From Phytopythium helicoides (lineage: Eukaryota; Oomycota; Peronosporomycetes; Pythiales; Pythiaceae): a stretch of DNA of 64,000 nucleotides. The stretch lies in assembly GCA_024867545.1 (NCBI GenBank), contig JANFNE010000071.1:1-64000 (forward strand), in the 5' to 3' direction. Within the stretch, counting starts at the first letter, position 1. Each line of letters opens with the position of its first letter. This document shows, piece by piece, positions 38,807-48,545 of the stretch. The position numbers were made by a program, and so were the translations under genes. The notes under the pieces are model-generated. The model worked only from the letters and a program-made list of their open reading frames with translations. It was not told the DNA's origin and ran no database searches.

Positions 38807-39038
38807 TTGGCGGGCTCCTGGCACTTCATGCTTATGAGAAACAAGCGCGTCATCCAGAGACTATCGCTTGCATTTCCCATACTAATGTCATAAGATACGA
38901 CGTTGGGAACCAAGGGGTTAAAACTGATGAAAACGCCAGTTTGTATAAAACTTTTGCACGGTCAAATTGCCTATTTATGGAAATATGTAAACCGTTTATG
39001 GAAATCATTGGAAAAATGGACGCCGTGAGAGTGGGTAA

Positions 39039-39830
39039 GCAACGGTCGAGCACGACAGCTGCGATCATGGGAGTGAGCTCCTGTACCTCGTGAACGGACT
39101 CAAGGACAACATCTACCCAACCTCGATCTGCCCGTACTTCCCCGATCCTGGAAATGACACCGTGTGCGACGGTCTCACGCCCGAAAAGCGTGCATCCAAC
39201 CCCCTCAAGCTCAGAGTCAAGCGTCTCCAAACTTTCTACGACATTCAATCTGTGAAGCGTGGTCTCGTTCGTGACCAACAGGCGATGGGAATCTCCACCG
39301 CCATGCCATACATCACCTACTACTACCCATGCATCGGAGACCTCGCCAACGACGAGCGATGCAACCCCGCTTCGACCTCCTGCACGATCTGCCCACCCGA
39401 GTTGTCTGCCACGACGTGCTGCATCCCCATCACTGGCAAGGAGAACTACAACATGCACGGCGAATACATCACGAGCCATATCATGACGAACGAAGGAGGT
39501 CACGCCATGACGCTCGCCGGATACAACGACGAGTACCGTACGCAACAGGGATACACTGGTGGCTTCATTCTCAAGAACTCGTGGTTCGATGGCACCCACC
39601 CGAAGCTTGGTCCGATGCACGCTCGAGGTAGCCATAGTCTGCGGTACTGGATGCAGGAGGTGTCGGACTGGGAGGAGGCTGTCATGTGTCCGAACNNNNN
39701 NNNNNAGTATGTCAACCGCGGGCGTATGAGTATCCAGTACGAGCCAAACACTGAGACGAGCCCCGAGATTGTCGAGCTCGGCATTTCGCGCATGACGACA
39801 CGCGAGTACATCGACCGCTTTTTCCAGTGA
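39039..39830 (+). pseudogene. Papain-family (C1A) cysteine protease, C-terminal part
   Basis: The open frame begins after a TAA at 39036-39038 (ATVEHDSCDHGSELLYLVNG). It contains the catalytic His in NEGGHAMTLAGYND and the Asn in GGFILKNSWFDG, the two conserved late motifs of C1A peptidases. The pro-region and the catalytic Cys segment are absent upstream; the sequence before 39039 is AT-richer and unlike coding DNA. Many Cys residues suggest a secreted protein. A 10-N gap interrupts codons at 39696-39705 but keeps the frame as given. It is either a 5'-truncated gene or one whose first exon was displaced. Confidence 0.7.
39696..39705. other. Assembly gap (10 N)
   Basis: Ten unknown bases inside the protease frame. 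Gap length may be nominal, so the frame across it is not certain. Confidence 1.
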
Positions 39831-41032
39831 TTGCTGTCGATTAGTGAAAGTGGTGTGTGACTTTGCTCGCCCAACACTTCATGGATTCTCTTGGTTCGAC
39901 ACTTGACCATAAAGCCAAAAGTCTCGGGAATGGATAGCGGTGAGGAATACTTAGCCAATTGGCTTTGTGTCAGCCTTAATTTATGGTACCTACTAATTCA
40001 GTTTGTTCTGTGTTTCCCCTCCGACCAAAGCCTTGCTTGTCACAATCACCGCCATCGACTGTGAGGTCCACACTCGAGTGATTGTATGCGTTGACGGATT
40101 AGCGGAATGAAAATCGATAGGTGGGTGCGAATCCTGCGTATTTCCCGGCATGAAGTAGCCAACCTGAAAGTCGTGATCCAGGCAAATTGTGCCGATAGGA
40201 ACCCACTACAAATCATCCACGTTATCCAAGCATGTCATAACAATCCTCACTCGCTGAAATGATGGAAAACTTAAGAGCATGAATCTTCGCTCTTCGAAAG
40301 CATGTACAAGAAAAAATGACTGGATGAAGGTGTTGCAAATTATTAATGAGTCTGCTTTATACGTCGAAAGCATTCCATCGTTAGCCATGACCAAGCGCAT
40401 GATGTGCACGAACTCTAGTTCAATCGGGTTCAAGTGCAGTATTCCTATTCATTCTCATCCAAGAGTTTCTCACACACTAAAAATGCTATCGCCACTTCAA
40501 ATTCTCTCGATATCTTCACCGTTGGGATCCCAGCTCGGTTGAGTGTTAAACACCTAGCCTTGCTTTCAGCATTAGAGTCGATTTGCATTCGCTCAATCTT
40601 TGCGAAAAAGCTAGAAGTACACAAGAAACGAGCTCAGTGTTCAATACTTCAGGAATCGCAGCTGAGCTGAGTTGCCGATTGTTGCGAGAGAGAGAGAGAG
40701 AGAGAGAAGATATCCAGTTACTTTCGTTGTGTAAGTGCCACCTCTCATTCCTTCAGTCTCGCATGTGACTGCAGTGCAGTCTCCAGTGACAACATATAGG
40801 CACTAGCACGTTCATACGTGGACACCCGCCGTCACATCGGGTTGCGCTGCACCACCAAATGTACTCTGCCCCACTCGCCTCGCATAATCTGTTGATGCGC
40901 GACAACGACAATCACTCTGTACATTGAAGACTGCAAGTCGGCATATAAGTGACCAACTCGGCTTGCGTTAATGACTGCCATTTCAGCGAGCGTCCCTGAT
41001 CAAGACCAACAACTAGTCCACACGAGCCAGCG
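39831..41032. other. Intergenic, no supported gene; GA microsatellite
   Basis: About 1.2 kb upstream of the first ABCG gene. It holds a GA/AG microsatellite near 40685-40707, a GCATATAAGT sequence at 40941 and CCATTTC at 40978 (possible initiator) ahead of the ATG at 41033. Short ORFs here look fortuitous. Confidence 0.5.
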
Positions 41033-42952
41033 ATGAAGGCCGACAACAGCGACTTCGTTCGGTCCGAGACACCCAAGTCGGTACTCTCGAGAGGAGGAAG
41101 CATGGCAGTAGACATCATACTCGAAGACAAGCGAGACGGCGAAGCAACACTCGAGTGGCAAAACATCACCGTCACCAAGGTGTCCAAGGCGAAGAAGACC
41201 GACCTAGACCCTTCTCACAGCGAAAACCTCACCACCCTCAGCAATGTCAACGGAGTCGCCTCGCCCAACGAACTTCTAGCCATCATCGGACCCGACAACT
41301 CCGGAAAGAACACACTACTCCAAGTCCTAGGAGCGCGTCCACTACCCGGTCTTACAACTGAAGGACTCGTCGGAGTCAACCATCAAGCACTGACTAGACC
41401 CATGGCACGACGACTCATCGCATACGTCAACTCCAACGACCTCTTCATCGACACACTACTCGTGCGAGAGCATCTGCTCTTCCAAGCACGCTTGCTCGAC
41501 CCGAGAGGTCTTCACTCGGAGGAAGAACACTACCAACACATCGACCACGTCATTCACGACAACGGACTCACCACTGTGCAAGACAACCTCATCGGATCTC
41601 TCTCGCCCGCTCTCAAGAAACGACTCGCCATCGCATCGGCACTCGTGGGTCACGCGTCGATTCTGTTGGTGGAAGAACCCACGATGGATCTCGACAGTTT
41701 TGCGGCCGCTTCAGTTGTGTCTCAGTTGAAGCACATTGCTTGTCATGGGAAGACGGTCGTTGTGACGATGAGCAAGCCTACTTCGGACGAGTTTGTGCAG
41801 TTTGACAAGGTGATGTTGTTGGGAGCTGGTGGCAAGGTGTTGTATCATGGTCCAACGGGTGGTGTGGTGGAGTATTTCGGTGGTCATGGTCATGTTCCGT
41901 CTGTGGGTTTGAGCACTGTGGATTTCTTGTTGGAGAAGGCTTCAGTGGCGAGTGAGTTGCCATCATTTCCATGGGAGAAGCATCCTTTGGGTTCGGACGA
42001 TGCTGGTGTTGTTGAGAGTGGGAGTGCGCGCGTGAAGACTCTGGCTGATGCTTGGGAGGCGTTTCGTGACTCGAGTGCTTATCACTCACTACTCTCGCGA
42101 TACCAAACTGAGGCTGTTATCAACGAGAATGAGAGCATTCCAAAGCCGATCCCGATTACACAAGCGAATTCATCTGGGGTCGGACGATCCCTGCACGAGG
42201 TTGTTGTTCTCGCACAGCGTCACCTCAAGCGTCTTGGTCGTACAAAGTTGACATTCGCGATGCTGACCGTTGAGCCAGTGCTTGCCAGTACTATCGTGGG
42301 GCTTATTTTCCTGCAGCCAGACATGGATCAGATTGGCTACCAAGCCTACTCAAGCAGCACCTTTATTCTCACGGTCGCCATGGTGATGATGAACGCTGCC
42401 TTGCAACTTGGTCTCGCAGCCTCCGATTTGGTGGTTCCCGTTCGTGAATCCCAGGCAGGAATTTACGACATATCATCCTGGTACCTGGCCAAGAACGTTA
42501 CCGAGTTGCCTCTGCAAATCATTCAGCCGATCGTGTTTCTCTTCCCAGCGTATTTCATGATCGGCTTTAACGACAGCATCGAGCTCTTTGTCTGTATGGC
42601 GGTGGTTCTTATCCTGGTCGTATCGTGTGCGTACGGTTATTGCTACATGATTGCAGCTCTTACCAGGCGCACAAAAGGCACGATTCCTATCGGGTTTGCT
42701 GGGTTGATCCCATTGATGATCATCGGCGGTGCTTTGGTGAATCCCAAGACACTCCGAGACTACTGGCTCTGGCTCGTGTACATTTCGCCATTCAAGTACT
42801 GCTACGAGGCGCTGATGCGTTTGTTCTGGGAGCGCATCGACACGATCCCGTGCAATCCTGGTATGGTGTGCTCAGTGTCGAACGGCCGTGCGGTGCTTCT
42901 GGCGCGGAATTTGCTTGATCGACACCGTGGACGAACGGATTGGCGCTGGTAG
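41033..42952 (+). CDS. ABCG-type half transporter, tandem copy 1, C-terminus frameshifted
   Basis: 639 codons: NBD (about 40-290), linker, then a transmembrane domain with about five predicted helices. By architecture it belongs to the ABCG/White half-transporters, which export lipids or xenobiotics as dimers in membranes. The NBD is abnormal: Walker A is GPDNSGKNT (Ser/Thr after Lys is Asn93), the Q-loop Gln is Ser134, the signature reads LSPAL (191-194 region), Walker B ends VEE (Asp to Glu214, catalytic Glu215 kept), and the H-loop His is Ser247. Near 42920 one base is missing relative to copies 2 and 3 (GATCGACACC against GACCGGACACC), so the protein ends DRHRGRTDWRW and lacks the last helix, still encoded in another frame to the TGA at 43002. 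Confidence 0.9.
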   Translation: MKADNSDFVRSETPKSVLSRGGSMAVDIILEDKRDGEATLEWQNITVTKVSKAKKTDLDPSHSENLTTLSNVNGVASPNELLAIIGPDNSGKNTLLQVLGARPLPGLTTEGLVGVNHQALTRPMARRLIAYVNSNDLFIDTLLVREHLLFQARLLDPRGLHSEEEHYQHIDHVIHDNGLTTVQDNLIGSLSPALKKRLAIASALVGHASILLVEEPTMDLDSFAAASVVSQLKHIACHGKTVVVTMSKPTSDEFVQFDKVMLLGAGGKVLYHGPTGGVVEYFGGHGHVPSVGLSTVDFLLEKASVASELPSFPWEKHPLGSDDAGVVESGSARVKTLADAWEAFRDSSAYHSLLSRYQTEAVINENESIPKPIPITQANSSGVGRSLHEVVVLAQRHLKRLGRTKLTFAMLTVEPVLASTIVGLIFLQPDMDQIGYQAYSSSTFILTVAMVMMNAALQLGLAASDLVVPVRESQAGIYDISSWYLAKNVTELPLQIIQPIVFLFPAYFMIGFNDSIELFVCMAVVLILVVSCAYGYCYMIAALTRRTKGTIPIGFAGLIPLMIIGGALVNPKTLRDYWLWLVYISPFKYCYEALMRLFWERIDTIPCNPGMVCSVSNGRAVLLARNLLDRHRGRTDWRW

Positions 42953-43651
42953 CGCTGAACATCGGCTTCCGTTTGATTGGATTGCTGTCGTTGGTCTTCA
43001 TGTGAAGTTTCCCCAAGAGAGCGAGACTGTGTGTTTGCATGACTGTACTTCGAGGGAGTATCTACTCAGAATTCAAGTTGGTTTGTTTCTGCGGTGCTGA
43101 TCGTTCCGTTGCTTGTGTTTGTGGCGACGACTTACAACCGATAGTTTCTGTCGGTGTTGAGTCGATGTATGCGTCTCAGTTCTATGCGTCGCTGTTAGTA
43201 AGCGCTCCCACACAAGCCATCCCAGCAATGACCTACCGCAGGTTGCGTATGAACTCGACCTTGATCCCTCGGGTGCCCGGTGCTGCAGGAGCTCCGGGTC
43301 AACGGCACAGGAAGCGTGGACATGTCGAGGATCGAGTCGCTCTCCAGTGTCCGGACAGACACTCAAGAGTTGGGAGAATCTTGCTGGATATTGTTTTGCC
43401 TCCGGTTTCCCCGCGACTCTCGCTCGAAGCACACTCAGTCTAACAATCTCTGCCACTCACCCTTGGCGACAAGTGATCGCGTCACGTCAGCTATCGAGTC
43501 ATTGAAAGGCGCAGATCGTGCCGTCGACTTGTCAACCGGCGTAATCTCGAGCCCGAAAGAAGCGCACATCCCCCAAGCTAATCAACAAGTTGACGCGCAC
43601 AAACATTCTCAAAATCGATTATTCCAAGTGCTCATCGAGCTGTTGGGGACG

Positions 43652-43678
43652 TCATTTCCGCATTTGCCGCTGACGTCA
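43652..43678 (+). promoter_or_regulatory. Oomycete core promoter plus CRE-like site, ABCG copy 2
   Basis: TCATTTCC (43652-43659) fits the oomycete initiator and GCATTTGCC (43660-43668) the adjoining flanking promoter region; TGACGTCA (43671-43678) is a perfect palindromic CRE/bZIP site. The ATG follows at 43714. The block is repeated upstream of copy 3. Confidence 0.65.
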
Positions 43679-43713
43679 CTTGCACCAAGCCGATCAGCCG
43701 ACCAGAACCAGCG

Positions 43714-45681
43714 ATGAAGGCCGACAACAGCGACTTCGTTCGGTCCGAGACACCCAAGTCGGTACTCTCGAGAGGAGGAAGCATGGCCGTAGACATCATA
43801 CTCGAAGACAAGCGAGACGGCGAAGCAACACTCGAGTGGCAAAACATCACCGTCACCAAGGTGTCCAAGGCGAAGAAGACCGACCTAGACCCTTCTCACA
43901 GCGAAAACCTCACCACCCTCAGCAATGTCAACGGAGTCGCCTCGCCCAACGAACTTCTAGCCATCATCGGACCCGACAACTCCGGAAAGAACACACTACT
44001 CCAAGTCCTAGGAGCGCGTCCACTACCCGGTCTTACAACTGAAGGACTCGTCGGAGTCAACCATCAAGCACTGACTAGACCCATGGCACGACGACTCATC
44101 GCATACGTCAACTCCAACGACCTCTTCATCGACACACTACTCGTGCGAGAACATCTGCTCTTCCAAGCACGCTTGCTCGACCCGAGAGGTCTTCACTCGG
44201 AGGAAGAACACTATCAACACATCGACCACGTCATTCACGACAACGGACTCACCACTGTGCAAAACAACCTCATCGGATCTCTCTCGCCCGCTCTCAAGAA
44301 ACGACTCGCCATCGCATCGGCACTCGTGGGTCACGCGTCGATTCTGTTGGTGGAAGAACCCACGATGGATCTCGACAGTTTTGCGGCCGCTTCGGTTGTG
44401 TCTCAGTTGAAGCACATTGCGTGTCATGGGAAGACGGTCGTTGTGACGATGAGCAAGCCTACTTCGGACGAGTTTGTGCAGTTTGACAAGGTGATGTTGT
44501 TGGGAGCTGGTGGCAGGGTGTTGTACCATGGTCCAACGGGTGGTGTGGTGGAGTATTTCGGTGGTCATGGTCATGTTCCGTCTGTGGGTTCGAGCACTGT
44601 GGATTTCTTGTTGGAGAAGGCATCAGTGGCGAGTGAGTTGCCATCATTTGAGTGGGAGAAGCATCCTTTGGGTTTGGACGGTGCTGGTGTTGTTGCGAGT
44701 GGAAGAGCACGCGTGAGGACTCTGGCTGAAGCTTGGGACGGTTTTCGTGACTCGAGTGCTTATCGTCAGCTACTTTTGCGGTATCAAAAGGATGCGTCTA
44801 TCAATGAACGCGACAGCGTACCGATTTTCCTGGGGAATGGAACGTCGTCTGGGATCGGTCGGTCCCTGCACGAGTTTGTTGTTCTTACACAACGGCATCT
44901 CAAGCGAATGGGGCGCACCAAGATGACCTTTATGAGCGTGACTGTCCAACCACTTGCTTCCGGCATATTTGCAGGACTCGTCTACTTGCAGCCAAACATG
45001 GATCAGCTCGGATACCAATCCTTCTCAAGCAGCCTGTTCATTCAAACAGTCATTATGATGATGATGAATGGCGTCGGACAGCTTGGTATCGCAGCCTCCG
45101 ATTTGGTGGTACCCCTACGAGAGTCCCAGGCAGGAATGTACGATATCTCATCCTGGTACTTGGCCAAGAACCTCACCGAGCTACCACTCCAAATCATCCA
45201 ACCGATCGTGTTTCTCTTTCCGGTCTTCTTCATGGTCGGATACAACCACAGCGTCGAGCTCTTCGTCTACATGGCAGTGATCCTCATTCTTGCTGTGTCG
45301 TGTGCTTTTGGCTTTGCGTACATGGTGGCGTGCCTCACGAGACGCACAGGCGCCACGATAGTGATCGGAGTTGCTCTGTTGATTCCGATGATGATCCTCG
45401 GAGGTGCACTGGTGAACCCTCGCACGATCCGAGACTACTGGATTTGGATCGAGTACATTTCGCCGTTCAAGTACTGCTATGAGGCGCTGATGCGTTTGTT
45501 TTGGGAGCGTATCGGCTCTATCTCGTGTGCTCCTACTGGGACTTGTTCGATCGCTTCTGGTCGTGCGGTGCTTCTATCGCGAGCGTTGCTTGACCGGACA
45601 CCGTGGACTAGCGGGCTGGCGCTGGTAGCGCTGAACGTCGGTTTCCGGTTTATTGGATTGCTATCGCTCATCTTCATGTGA
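43714..45681 (+). CDS. ABCG-type half transporter, tandem copy 2
   Basis: 655 codons, full length. The first 300 or so residues are almost identical to copy 1, including the substituted Q-loop, signature, Walker B and H-loop. The linker is its own (YRQLLLRYQKDASINERDS). The transmembrane domain has about six helices (LASGIFAGLVYLQ, SLFIQTVIMMMMN, LQIIQPIVFLFPVFFMVGY, MAVILILAVSCAFGFAYM, IVIGVALLIPMMILGGALVN, LALVALNVGFRFIGLLSLIF). The cysteine-containing loop before the last helix (ISCAPTGTCSI) is typical of the ABCG extracellular loop. Intact reading frame. Confidence 0.92.
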   Translation: MKADNSDFVRSETPKSVLSRGGSMAVDIILEDKRDGEATLEWQNITVTKVSKAKKTDLDPSHSENLTTLSNVNGVASPNELLAIIGPDNSGKNTLLQVLGARPLPGLTTEGLVGVNHQALTRPMARRLIAYVNSNDLFIDTLLVREHLLFQARLLDPRGLHSEEEHYQHIDHVIHDNGLTTVQNNLIGSLSPALKKRLAIASALVGHASILLVEEPTMDLDSFAAASVVSQLKHIACHGKTVVVTMSKPTSDEFVQFDKVMLLGAGGRVLYHGPTGGVVEYFGGHGHVPSVGSSTVDFLLEKASVASELPSFEWEKHPLGLDGAGVVASGRARVRTLAEAWDGFRDSSAYRQLLLRYQKDASINERDSVPIFLGNGTSSGIGRSLHEFVVLTQRHLKRMGRTKMTFMSVTVQPLASGIFAGLVYLQPNMDQLGYQSFSSSLFIQTVIMMMMNGVGQLGIAASDLVVPLRESQAGMYDISSWYLAKNLTELPLQIIQPIVFLFPVFFMVGYNHSVELFVYMAVILILAVSCAFGFAYMVACLTRRTGATIVIGVALLIPMMILGGALVNPRTIRDYWIWIEYISPFKYCYEALMRLFWERIGSISCAPTGTCSIASGRAVLLSRALLDRTPWTSGLALVALNVGFRFIGLLSLIFM

Positions 45682-45864
45682 AGGTTGCAAGAAGAGAGTG
45701 GAGCTTAGTTACACCTTGGAATCGTTGCATCTCAGAGTTTGACTTAGACTGAAAATGTTCTTGAAGTGTGTGGTTGAACTCCGATAAGCTTGAGATCTTG
45801 AGATCTCCTCTACCATGATGCATAAGGTAGACTTGCCTGTAAGTCCATCTACCTTTATCTAATG

Positions 45865-45907
45865 AAAAACAAACAAACAAACAAACAAACAAACAAACAA
45901 AAAAACA
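45865..45907. repeat. (AAAC)n microsatellite
   Basis: About ten AAAC/CAAA units in the spacer after ABCG copy 2. A simple repeat; no gene is seen in the 45682-46507 spacer otherwise. Confidence 0.9.
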
Positions 45908-46507
45908 ACCAGAGGACTGCGGACCTGTGTCTCCACTTAGCAATACTTTCGTTGAAAGTGTGCTAGATTCCCAGGTCATGCTCGCGTCAACTACCTCTGT
46001 TGTCGACTCGTCGTTTTCATCAACATGTGTACTGTATCCTTCCCGATCAAGCGCGTAGCCTGTTGTCGCTCTATTATTTGTCTCAAATCGCGGTGAACAG
46101 CGCAAATACACCTTAGCAAATAACTGCTCGAGATCTTCTGTGTCTTGCTGATGTTGTGCTTCTTACATGCTGATCTCTTTCTACATGAGGCGACAGCACG
46201 AAGGAGGACAACCAGTTTAGTGCACAAATTTATAGGCAATGCTCAACTTTTTCTCGATTGAGACTGACGGCTGTAGCTATACTTCCATCCAAACAAGCAT
46301 CGACCGAGCTAGTTCATACGTACCATACCAGCACTCGGTCCGTCTCAGCTGCGACTCGCTTCAACTTGCCAATGCGGGACGTGTCGCTACCACCGGCGTA
46401 ATCTCGAGCCAGAGGGAGGCGCCCATCACCTTCGGTGATCAATATGTTGACGCTCAACAAGCACTCTGCAGCAGTCCCGCACCTGTGCGGGACTTTCACT
46501 ACTATCG

Positions 46508-46534
46508 CCATTTCCGCATTTGCCGCTGACGTCA
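46508..46534 (+). promoter_or_regulatory. Oomycete core promoter plus CRE-like site, ABCG copy 3
   Basis: CCATTTCC and GCATTTGCC followed by TGACGTCA (46527-46534), matching the copy 2 promoter block base for base from ATTTCC on. ATG at 46572. Confidence 0.65.
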
Positions 46535-46571
46535 CTGAACCATCACCTCACCGAACCATCAAGAACCAGCG

Positions 46572-48545
46572 ATGAAGGCTGACAACAGCGACTTCGTTCG
46601 GTCCGAGACACCCAAGTCGGTACTCTCGAGAGGAGGAAGCATGGCCGTAGACATCATACTCGAAGACAAGCGAGACGGCGAAGCAACACTCGAGTGGCAA
46701 AACATCACCGTCACCAAGGTGTCCAAGGCGAAGAAGACCGACCTAGACCCTTCTCACAGCGAAAACCTCACCACCCTCAGCAATGTCAACGGAGTCGCCT
46801 CGCCCAACGAACTTCTAGCCATCATCGGACCCGACAACTCCGGAAAGAACACACTACTCCAAGTCCTAGGAGCGCGTCCACTACCCGGTTTCACAACTGA
46901 AGGACTCGTCGGAGTCAACCATCAAGCACTGACTAGACCCATGGCACGACGACTCATCGCATACGTCAACTCCAACGACCTCTTCATCGACACACTACTC
47001 GTGCGAGAACATCTGCTCTTCCAAGCACGCTTGCTCGACCCGAGAGGTCTTCACTCGGAGGAAGAACACTACCAACACATCGACCACGTCATTCACGACA
47101 ACGGACTCACCACTGTGCAAGACAACCTCATCGGATCTCTCTCGCCCGCTCTCAAGAAACGACTCGCCATCGCATCGGCACTCGTGGGTCACGCGTCGAT
47201 TCTGTTGGTGGAAGAACCCACGATGGATCTCGACAGTTTTGCGGCCGCTTCGGTTGTGTCTCAGTTGAAGCACATTGCGTGTCATGGGAAGACGGTCGTT
47301 GTGACGATGAGCAAGCCTACTTCGGACGAGTTTGTGCAGTTTGACAAGGTGATGTTGTTGGGAGCTGGTGGCAGGGTGTTGTATCATGGTCCAACGGGAG
47401 GTGTGGTGGAGTATTTCGGTGGTCATGGTCATGTTCCGTCTGTGGGTTCGAGCACTGTGGATTTCTTGTTGGAGAAGGCTTCAGTGGCGAGTGAGTTGCC
47501 ATCATTTGAGTGGGAGAAGCATCCTTTGGGTTTGGACGGTGCTGGTGTTGTTGAGAGTGGAAGAGCACGCGTGAGGACTCTGGCTGAAGCTTGGGACAGT
47601 TTTCGTGACTCGAGTGCTTATCACTCAATACTCTCGCGATACCAAACTGAGGCTGTTATCAACGAGAATGAGAGCATTTCAAAGCCAATCCCGGTTACAC
47701 AAGCGAAATCATCTGGGGTCGGACGATCCCTGCACGAGTTTGTTGTTCTCGCACAGCGTCATCTCAAGCGGCTGCGACACACCAAGATGACCTTCTCGTC
47801 ACTCACTGTCCAACCAATTGTTGCCAGTGTGTTTGCAGGACTCATCTACTTGCAGCCAAACATGGACCAGCTCGGATACCAGTCCTTCTCAAGTAGCATC
47901 TTCATTCTCACGGTCATAATGATGATGATGAATGCCGTCGCGCAGCTCGGTCTCATGTCTTCGGATCTTGCGCCAATACTTCGTGAGTCTCAAGCAGGAA
48001 TGTACGATATCTCATCCTGGTACTTGGCCAAGAACCTCACCGAGCTACCACTCCAAATCATCCAACCGATCGTGTTTCTCTTTCCCGTCTTCTTCATGGT
48101 CGGATACAACCACAGCGCCGAGCTCTTCGTCTACATGGCAGTGATCCTCATTCTTGCCGTGTCGTGTGCTTTTGGCTTTGCGTACATGGTGGCGTGCCTC
48201 ACGAGACGCACAGGCGCCACGGTAATGATCGGAGTTGCTCTGTTGATTCCGATGATGATCCTCGGAGGTGCACTGGTGAACCCTCGCACGATCCGAGACT
48301 ACTGGATTTGGATCGAGTACATTTCGCCGTTCAAGTACTGCTATGAGGCGCTGATGCGTTTGTTTTGGGAGCGTATCGGCTCTATCTCGTGTGCTCCTAC
48401 TGGGACTTGTTCGATCGCTTCTGGTCGTGCGGTGCTTCTATCGCGAGCGTTGCTTGACCGGACACCGTGGACTAGCGGGCTGGCGCTGGTAGCGCTGAAC
48501 GTCGGTTTCCGGTTTATTGGATTGCTATCGCTCATCTTCATGTGA
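46572..48545 (+). CDS. ABCG-type half transporter, tandem copy 3
   Basis: 657 codons, intact. The NBD is nearly identical to copies 1 and 2 with the same degenerate motifs (GPDNSGKNT, LSPAL, LLVEEPT, TMSKP). The linker resembles copy 1 (YHSILSRYQTEAVINENES), whereas the last 250 residues are almost identical to copy 2. One segment is unique to this copy (QLGLMSSDLAPILRESQAG against VVPLRESQAG). This patchwork points to gene conversion among neighbours. Likely a plasma- or internal-membrane half transporter that must dimerise; whether it hydrolyses ATP is doubtful. Confidence 0.92.
   Translation: MKADNSDFVRSETPKSVLSRGGSMAVDIILEDKRDGEATLEWQNITVTKVSKAKKTDLDPSHSENLTTLSNVNGVASPNELLAIIGPDNSGKNTLLQVLGARPLPGFTTEGLVGVNHQALTRPMARRLIAYVNSNDLFIDTLLVREHLLFQARLLDPRGLHSEEEHYQHIDHVIHDNGLTTVQDNLIGSLSPALKKRLAIASALVGHASILLVEEPTMDLDSFAAASVVSQLKHIACHGKTVVVTMSKPTSDEFVQFDKVMLLGAGGRVLYHGPTGGVVEYFGGHGHVPSVGSSTVDFLLEKASVASELPSFEWEKHPLGLDGAGVVESGRARVRTLAEAWDSFRDSSAYHSILSRYQTEAVINENESISKPIPVTQAKSSGVGRSLHEFVVLAQRHLKRLRHTKMTFSSLTVQPIVASVFAGLIYLQPNMDQLGYQSFSSSIFILTVIMMMMNAVAQLGLMSSDLAPILRESQAGMYDISSWYLAKNLTELPLQIIQPIVFLFPVFFMVGYNHSAELFVYMAVILILAVSCAFGFAYMVACLTRRTGATVMIGVALLIPMMILGGALVNPRTIRDYWIWIEYISPFKYCYEALMRLFWERIGSISCAPTGTCSIASGRAVLLSRALLDRTPWTSGLALVALNVGFRFIGLLSLIFM

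Noticed and set aside
39090..39092. GTG at 39090 as the start of the protease gene
   Set aside because: The same frame is open and protein-like back to 39039, and eukaryotic genes do not normally start at GTG; the piece is truncated upstream.
41711..42089. His/Thr/Pro-rich minus-strand ORFs opposite ABCG NBDs, repeated in each copy
   Set aside because: Complement of the G/T-rich coding segment; repeated only because the genes are.
43280..43717. 145-codon plus-strand ORF ending at the start of ABCG copy 2
   Set aside because: It covers the 3' remnant of copy 1 and the promoter of copy 2, ends 4 bp after the ATG and has no domain.
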